DNA of 64,000 nt, taken from assembly GCA_031472005.1 (NCBI GenBank), contig PZJY01000012.1, forward strand, positions 930,001-994,000, in the 5' to 3' direction. The translations under genes and the position numbers were made by a program. Numbering within the stretch: the first letter of the stretch is position 1; each line of letters opens with the position of its first letter. This document shows, in pieces, positions 57,541 through 64,000 of this stretch. The notes beneath the pieces are model-generated. The model was not told the DNA's origin, ran no database searches, and worked only from the letters and a program-made list of their open reading frames with translations. This DNA comes from Tetracladium setigerum. Lineage: Eukaryota > Ascomycota > Leotiomycetes > Helotiales.

Positions 57541-59542
57541 ATGTCTGCTTCCAGCTCCGCCATTCCTCGACCTCCATCCACGGTCCACTTGCCCACCACC
57601 CACCCACTCTCACCCTCTCTCCCCCCGGCATGCCAATCCCTTGACTCGGCCCTCCTTCCTTTGCTTTTGCTGGCAGGGCTTTTCGCTTGTCACTTGGTGC
57701 CCCCGTCACCTCTGATAAACTTGCAGCTTTCTTAAAACACTCCCTACTCCCCCGAATTGCACGCCATGAAATCCCTGAATCTACAACGAGCAGCGCCCGA
57801 ACTGCCATTTCTGTGCTCTTCAAATCTCCAGAGATCTGACGGCTACCGACGTCTCTTTAAATCCTCTGTTTCGCCCCTCCGGAGCCATAAATATCGAGGT
57901 CCCTGCTGGAACACCTCCACGCTACCCCCACCCCCAATCTACCCTTTATCACCGCAACCCCACAGCACGAAAAGGACGACCTGAAAACTTCTCAGATCCT
58001 TCCAGTTCTCGCTCGACAACTTCATGCCTCACATCTCCCACCGGTCTCATCGATACAGCAGATCTGGCGAACATGAACAACCTGAATATGTTTTCCCCTC
58101 CACGCCGTGAGAAGGCGCGAGACGACTCCCATCTACCGAAGGGTGACTGCCGATACATCCTATTGCACCCAGAAGTGAGTGGACTGCGCTGTGCCTGTGT
58201 TGGCTTCGCCTTGAACCAGACGATACCCGGAAGCACTTGCGACTGTGGCCACCAAGCTTGTTATCACACCCCCGACAAGGAAAGCGTATCTGTGGAACGT
58301 TATGAACTGGAAGCACTGAAGGACAAGATAAGCTCGCTCGAGGACGAGCTAAACCGAGAACGATATGGCGGGAGAGGAGGTCTGATGGACCGTCTAGGCC
58401 GGCTGGAAGAAATGGTCGACAAGACCAAGGTGGAAACTGAGAGGGAGTTCAGAAGTGTACATGGTCGCATGGGAGGAGTATGGGAAAACATTGTCGTATT
58501 GAACAAAAGGACGCCTCATTACGATGATCACCTCGAGGCTCTGGTAGACGACATGCAACAGATGAGAAACCGTCTCATCGAAGTCGACGATGCTTCGATG
58601 CGTGTGGAAGACCGAGTTGAAAGTCTCGAGCGAGCAAGAAGCACAGGGCATAGTCCTATCAGCCGTCGACGGAAGGCATCTACACCCCCTTCAGTCGCTC
58701 TTGATTTTGCGAGCTCTCCAGCCAAATCGGATAGAGCATACTCGACCACCAGCATCGAGACTCGTGTCCCATTGCACTTCCTGGGCATTGATGAGACCAC
58801 CAAGGTTCAACGCTTCCGCGAGAGAGTAGCCTCTGTTGGGTCTGGTTCTCAATCATGGACTGTTCACATCTCACTCCTCCCAAGTTCAGCCCAACCCTTC
58901 CCTTTCGAAAAAGACACAGCGGCCTACAAGCGTTGCTTGTCACGGGGTCTGCACCAAGTCATCGTCATTCCAGATACTGATAGTTACTCTTTCACAAATG
59001 CAGTCAATGTAGCCTTCGCTGCCAACCTCCGTGGCCGCGCCTGGGAACCACTCGATGCCCAAATCTGTAACGCACCCAAGCTCTCCGGACTGCCGATGCT
59101 TCGGAGGTTGGAGAAGTATCTCATCGGCTCGGACTACAACGCCGAATTCCTCCGCACAAACTGTGCAGTGTGTGACGAGAGCGGAAAGATTCTGGACCTT
59201 TACATTGCCATGTCCGAGAACACTATCTCCTGGATGGAATTGAAACAAGTCTCCGCCTACAAGGACGGCCTGGAAGAAGCGTGGGTTTACGACGCAATGC
59301 TCGATGGACCCGAAGGCATGAGCGGGCCGCTCTATGATGGTACGTTGTTGGAGAAGCTCCCCGCTGCTGGCGACATCCTCCCGACTTTCTTTTCACCCAC
59401 GCTGAAGCGTAACGCGTCAGAAATTTCAAGAACTCCTAGCTTTGGATCTACCCCGGATGGAGATGCCGCCCGGGCCAAGTTGAGACGTCAGGCTGCTACC
59501 AGTGCTCCTGTCGAGGTTGTTGGGCGACGCGTGAAGGCTTGA
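57541..59542 (+). CDS. Uncharacterised Cys/His-motif coiled-coil protein (two apparent frameshifts)
   Basis: The longest single frame opens at ATG 58073, but coding-like sequence clearly continues upstream through two other frames to ATG 57541 (MSASSSAIPRPPSTVHLPTT). Joins are needed at CCC 57650-57652 and CC 57828-57829, one missing base each; the result is exactly 667 aa. The newly exposed N-terminus includes DKLAAFLKHSLLPRIARHEI and GAINIEVPAGTPPRYPHPQS. At about residues 204-245 lies a Cys/His cluster, CRYILL...CACVGF...CDCGHQACYH, a possible metal site. Residues 255-365 are coiled coil (ERYELEALKDKISSLEDELN), and a globular C-terminal part spans about 425-600. No known family is recognised; the cluster suggests a novel zinc-binding fungal protein. 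Confidence 0.75.
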
Positions 59543-60567
59543 ACTGGATTGAAGTCGACTTAGAGACTGACGTACCCTTCTGTCTGTCATCGATGATGAG
59601 TTGTTCTGGTTTGGTTGGTATAGACTGTGCTATAGGAAACGTTGGGGGTCTTTTTTGGGTCACGGCGTTATAGAGATTGGCGCATAGACCGGAATATATA
59701 TACCTGAGAAGGTCGGAAATGGAGTTGGGAGGAAACTCATGTACAGCGAGTTGGATTTTTTTTATCTTAACGACCTTTCAGGATGGATTGTTCTCTTGTT
59801 TGTTTCCCTTGGTAGTTGTTAGCTCCTTTTCTTCAACTACTCATTCTTATTTTTTTTCATGTTCTTTAGCGACATGGTTTAGATAAAGAGCCACTCATCA
59901 ACTTGAAAATATCTTCGGTTGACTATGAGGAGATAGTTATTTAGTTCAGACTTTTGCAATGAGATTTACCGGCCTGGATCTTTCCTGTGGTCGAATTCTC
60001 AGAAATGATTTGTGATCAGATTATGGTGATAAAACGTGTTCCTATGCCACTTATAACTCACGTTGGCATTCCATTTGCATCTCCAAGACTTTTGAGGTCT
60101 GAGGTTGAAGAAGAGGGTGGTACAAGGCGGCTGCATCAATGGAGCCGCAACATAATAATAATAGTAGTTTGCCAAGGCGGCCGAAAACTTCTCGTGATAA
60201 TAATCGGCCTCGAGTCCGCGTTTGCAACCCCGCCAAACCGCCCCACTTAAACCGCCCTAGTTCTAGGCTTGGCATGATGATTTCGAAATAGGTAAAAGTA
60301 CCTTAGTAAAAGTGAACTTACCGCAACACAATATATATACCTGACTACATTCTTCTCCTCCTGACCTCAGTCTTTCCTTCATCCCGCGATACCCCTTAAA
60401 AGTGAATCCGCCATCTTCTCTGTCTTCGCCTTCGTCCGCCGAGAATTCACTCCTTGAACAACCAACGCTACAGTGGAAAAATGTCACAAGCCTGAGGATT
60501 CACCTACACGCGCCGCGCTCTCTCGAACCGACTCGACCAAATCGCAACTGGCAGATGCACTGTCGTT
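59543..60567. other. Intergenic region and leader of F-box gene
   Basis: Holds the 3' end of the preceding gene and the F-box gene promoter. Contains a short upstream ORF, ATG at 60481 stopping after four codons (in frame with the main start). A protein-like frame at 60491-60590 (PEDSPTRAALSRTDSTKSQL) raises doubt about the annotated start. Confidence 0.5.
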
Positions 60568-63500
60568 ATGTCACAAACACCAAGCAACGTAGCTATGGAG
60601 GTCATCAAGGCGATTGAGGACGAGGGTAACTCGAAGATGCCTTCTTCACCAATGAAGCGTCGCAGAGTTCGCGCACCGAGTTCGCCCAAGGCCCTGACAA
60701 CCCCGCCAACACCTGGTACGTATGAACTCTCCACACTCCATAACACCACATTGACTTCTGCTGTAGCTTCTCTCCTATGGCCCGCAAGTGCTCTCCCTGT
60801 CGAGATCTTCACAACCATTGCGTCGTACCTCCCGCGCTCGAGCATCCAAAACTTGCGCCTGGTGAACAAAGAGTTCGAGAGAAAGGTGTCTGCCCATCTC
60901 TTCCACACTGTGGTTGTCCCCTTCAACCCCGAGATATATGGTGTTGCTCCAGACCCTCCATTAGGCGGGGTTCGCGATGTCGAGCCGCCGCAGACGCTTT
61001 TGCTACAAGACAAGGGGATGAGAGTATTCCATGGGTAAGCAACAACCACTTTCCTTACTACCTGGCACGCTTCTTACTAACTATGCGACCGCAGATTTGG
61101 AGAAGAGATCTCAAGATTTGCTCTGAGCTTCGAGTTCGAGGAAGAAAAGCTGCACTGCCCTCCTACCAAAAGTGACCAGGAAGCAATTACGACGTTCTGG
61201 GGAGTCTATCCATGGCCATACCAACGATACAATCGATACTCGCAATTCGACCGTCTAGAACAGACAGCAGATGAGACGAAGACAATGGCGAAGGCATTGA
61301 GATACATTACAAAGGCTGCAGAACTTGGTCTGTCGATTGATGGCGGTCTGGGATGGCTCTCGGGCCCTGATGTCAACATTCGAGTCTTTGAGCGAGATGC
61401 GAAACCAAAGGTCTTCGGCACGCCGAGACACGTTCCTGAACCTCAATCGGCGTACAGATGCGTTTGGAAAGCCTACGATGACCCATCCTCGCAAAACAAT
61501 TCCCGATGCAAGGAGTTGGAGCGCATGTGCTCAACGGCTGGCTACGAAGGCGAATCACTTGATGCTGCGGTCCGCCTGATGCTTGAGAATGAAAAGCTAC
61601 CCCTTGAACCAGTTGTGGCCTCTGCAAATGCATACGCCCTTGCTGAGCACGCTAGAGATCGCCGTTCTTGGAGACGAGCACTTTCAGGCGATGGTAGTAC
61701 AAACCTTGATGCCAACGAAAACACAGCGAGCGCCTCGAGTACCTCAAGTTCCCCCGTTGGCGATGCAAACACTCCAGCCAATCCCAACACTCCGGACGAT
61801 CCTTACCACTACCTAGACGATTCAGTTCATGCGAACAATGCACAAAATGTAATCGAAAACCTTGACAATCCAAGCACTGCGAACAGCGCACATAATGCAA
61901 ACAACGCAAACAACGCAAACAACGCAAGCAATAATGGTACATCTGACCCAATCAATCCAATCGATGTCGACTCCTTTCTCGCATCACCTTCGACGGCCTT
62001 TTCAATTCCAAACAACACGGTCCTAGATCTAAATGACATTTCTGATGAAGACCTACCACCAGCCCTACGGCGTAGAAGCTATCTCTCACACAAGCCCAAA
62101 CTTAGCCTTTCTTCAATCGGTGGTGTTGTCTTACTGAAGCCCAACGATCTCACGACTGCTCAGAAAGAGGTGTTGCTAGAAACGGAATGGGCACAACGTG
62201 CCTTCATGCAGTCATATGCTATCGCTGTCATTGACAACTCTACTGCATTTGCCGGAGTCAAGAGGCTTACTATTGCCCGCCTGCCTGCTCGACATCTCCC
62301 AGTGCTCCGCCGCGAGGATTTTTGGGATGCTTTACCAAGCCTTGAGAACTTGTCATTGGCGGTTATTCCCGATTGGCGAGATGTTACAAAGCTTGCAGCT
62401 GGCTGGGTTCAAGATACTCGACTTACCCCGTCGCTCGCAGTAGCCAGTGTCTACCAGCTCCTTGTAGAACAAATTGCAGACCGTGAGAACATCATATCTC
62501 TCCATTTGGAATGGATCTGTGGTGGTGAATATGCAGCTGGTGCATACGCCAGAAATCTACATGTCTTGCCTGCACCCATTGTCCCGCAGGCTTCTGACAT
62601 GGTCGATAGAACCAAGATTTCGTCGGTCTTGCGCCTGCCTCATTTGAAGCATTTTTCCTTGAAGAACTGCTACGTCACTCCACACACCATGAGAAAGTTT
62701 GTCAAGGCATTGAAGAGTGATGGCATTGAGAGTATTACTTTCAACTCTGTCTCGCTTACGGCAAACATTCCTCAAGATACGAATCCTCCCCCGCTAACAA
62801 ATCCTCTCGGTGTGATGAACGCTGTAGTGCTTCCCCAGCCTCCTCAAGGGGCCCCCCCTAATCTAGCCAATCTAGCTAATAATCATCCCCTACAACACTT
62901 ACAGCAATGGTTCGCACTGGCTGGCGGGCCGGGCGGTGCTGGAGGACTTCAACTCCCTCCTCCCGCCCCTCAAATGGTGTTTCCCCACATTGCAGCTCTT
63001 CTTCAACAGGGTGTTGCTGCCGCCCAACTCTTGCAGGCTCCAGTTGTTGCGGCTACTCCTGATCCCAACGTCGAGCCAGACTGGCTTAAGGTGCCTCGTT
63101 ACAACTCTTGGGCTGCAATCATCGATATGCTTACTCCTCGCCAAACTATGGAGCAGCTACGTTTCCAACGCGGCTTTAGTGAAGCATTTGAAGCTCCAGT
63201 TTCCTTCCCAACCACGATCAAGCTGCTTGATTTCACATCTTGCGGTTATCTTCATCTTCCTCTCGAGTTTGATCAAGGTCTCGTCCTCTCGGACCGTCCA
63301 GCAACTGCAGTAGCAGCATCGATTACCAAGAGGACGGTTGATTATGATGCTCATATGATGAAGTCTGGGGATCATCTTCTCGGCACCATCATCAATCACA
63401 TGAACCAAGTTGAAATTGACACGTTGCAAAACGCCTTCGCACTCACTGTGGATTGGCTCGCTCGTGGTACTGATCGAGAGGAGCTTCGTCTTGATTGCGA

Positions 63501-63573
63501 GAATGATGGTGTCCCGGATGCGGGACGTGGTCGCTTTGACGGTGTCATCGAGCCTGATCTTACTACCGACTAA
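60568..63573 (+). CDS. Large F-box protein
   Basis: Exons 60568-61034 and 61095-63573 (intron 60 nt, GTAAGC...CTAAC...CAG, phase 2), 981 aa. The F-box is at about residues 77-117: LPVEIFTTIASYLPRSSIQN followed by LRLVNKEFERKVSAHLF. F-box proteins link substrates to Skp1-Cul1 ubiquitin ligases. The long C-terminal region has Leu-rich stretches (LPSLENLSLAVIPDW, LPHLKHFSLKNCYV) like a degenerate leucine-rich repeat substrate domain. An Asn-rich low-complexity loop (NANNANNANNASNN, about residues 422-440) and a Pro/Gln-rich loop interrupt it. The substrate is unknown. The N-terminus is uncertain: an upstream ATG (60481) and a coding-looking second frame suggest it may extend further, possibly broken by base errors. 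Confidence 0.82.
61897..61932 (+). repeat. 9-bp minisatellite GCAAACAAC in the F-box gene
   Basis: Three perfect copies plus a degenerate fourth, coding for the Asn/Ala run of the F-box protein. Confidence 0.85.
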
Positions 63574-64000
63574 CCCCAATCTTTCCTCATCATTTTGTTG
63601 TCTCTGGATTGATTGTTTCCACTTTTGGAGAATCTTTGCTATCACGACAGTACCTGGTCAATCTTTGGGTTGTCCTTCTTCCTCCCTTGGAAAATAATCA
63701 AACTATGAAGCATCAACGACAGCCTTGGCACGAATCATCGTCCAGCACACACATATACACACCCAAATCAGAACCAAAACATGTACCACAACGTGTACCA
63801 AAACCTTGTAGATATGATCCGAATTTCTTTCCTCGTCGAAAAAATTTCTGCCCTGCACCTGACCTTCTTCTTCCTAGTTTGTTACGACACAGATCACACA
63901 CAGCATAGCGAATGGATTTAGCGACGTCCCCTTTTTTTGTCCTTTTCCCCGGAGTTTATACACGGCATGGAGAGAGAGAGGGTCATGGGGAAAGGCTTGG
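63574..64000. other. 3' region of the F-box gene
   Basis: No gene is seen up to the window edge. A short GA run lies near 63971-63981. Confidence 0.5.

Noticed and set aside
58024..58110. 29-codon upstream ORF overlapping the Met at 58073
   Set aside because: It lies inside the coding sequence once the true N-terminus at 57541 is recognised.

Overview
The window looks like nuclear DNA of a filamentous ascomycete (Pezizomycotina). Genes are intron-poor, with mostly 49-108 nt GT-AG introns carrying CTAAC/CTGAC-like branch sites. Diagnostic genes include a fungal-type O-GlcNAc transferase, an FlbD-like Myb regulator, a DUF2985 membrane protein and a ureidoglycolate lyase. The general feel is Leotiomycetes/Helotiales, but that is an impression, not a demonstrated placement. 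I found no rRNA, tRNA, CRISPR or bacterial-type features.

Layout. 0.7-4.2 kb: DUF2985 membrane protein and an SLC35F6-like transporter (one GC-AG intron). 4.2-7.6 kb: long non-coding leader/promoter. 7.6-9.3 kb: three-finger C2H2 regulator. 11.0-12.1 kb: alpha/beta hydrolase. 13.2-15.9 kb: SEC23 (COPII coat). 16.5-17.3 kb: ribosomal protein RPL12/uL11. 18.9-23.9 kb: TPR-containing GT41 O-GlcNAc transferase. 23.9-29.2 kb: gene-free. 29.2-30.2 kb (minus): FlbD-like Myb regulator, with about 8.8 kb of gene-free DNA upstream. 39.0-39.8 kb (minus): ureidoglycolate lyase. 40.6-43.3 kb (minus): acidic SANT/Myb-like nuclear protein, divergent from an NCBP3-like cap-binding protein at 44.6-45.9 kb. 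46.8-49.0 kb: Ser-rich coiled-coil protein. 50.5-51.6 kb: unknown basic protein. 52.7-54.2 kb: intact 1.5-kb DDE transposon with 50-bp inverted repeats. 57.5-59.5 kb: Cys/His-motif coiled-coil protein. 60.6-63.6 kb: large F-box protein.

These are mostly independent housekeeping and regulatory genes, not a cluster. Loose themes are secretion (SEC23), translation (RPL12), RNA cap biology (NCBP3-like) and developmental regulation (FlbD-like, C2H2).

The most striking sequence-level pattern is that five genes (C2H2, SEC23, OGT, the Ser-rich coiled-coil gene, the Cys/His coiled-coil gene) are broken by seven single-base frameshifts. All are in the same direction (one base missing) and all sit at short C or G runs. 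Adding one base at each site gives total coding lengths exactly divisible by three. Because SEC23 is essential in the fungi studied, these are most likely homopolymer under-calls in the assembly, so products given here for those genes assume the missing base. Genuinely biological points are the GC-AG intron, the transposon with unusually wide catalytic spacing and no TA duplication, the deserts around the FlbD-like gene, and several repeat-rich proteins of unknown role.
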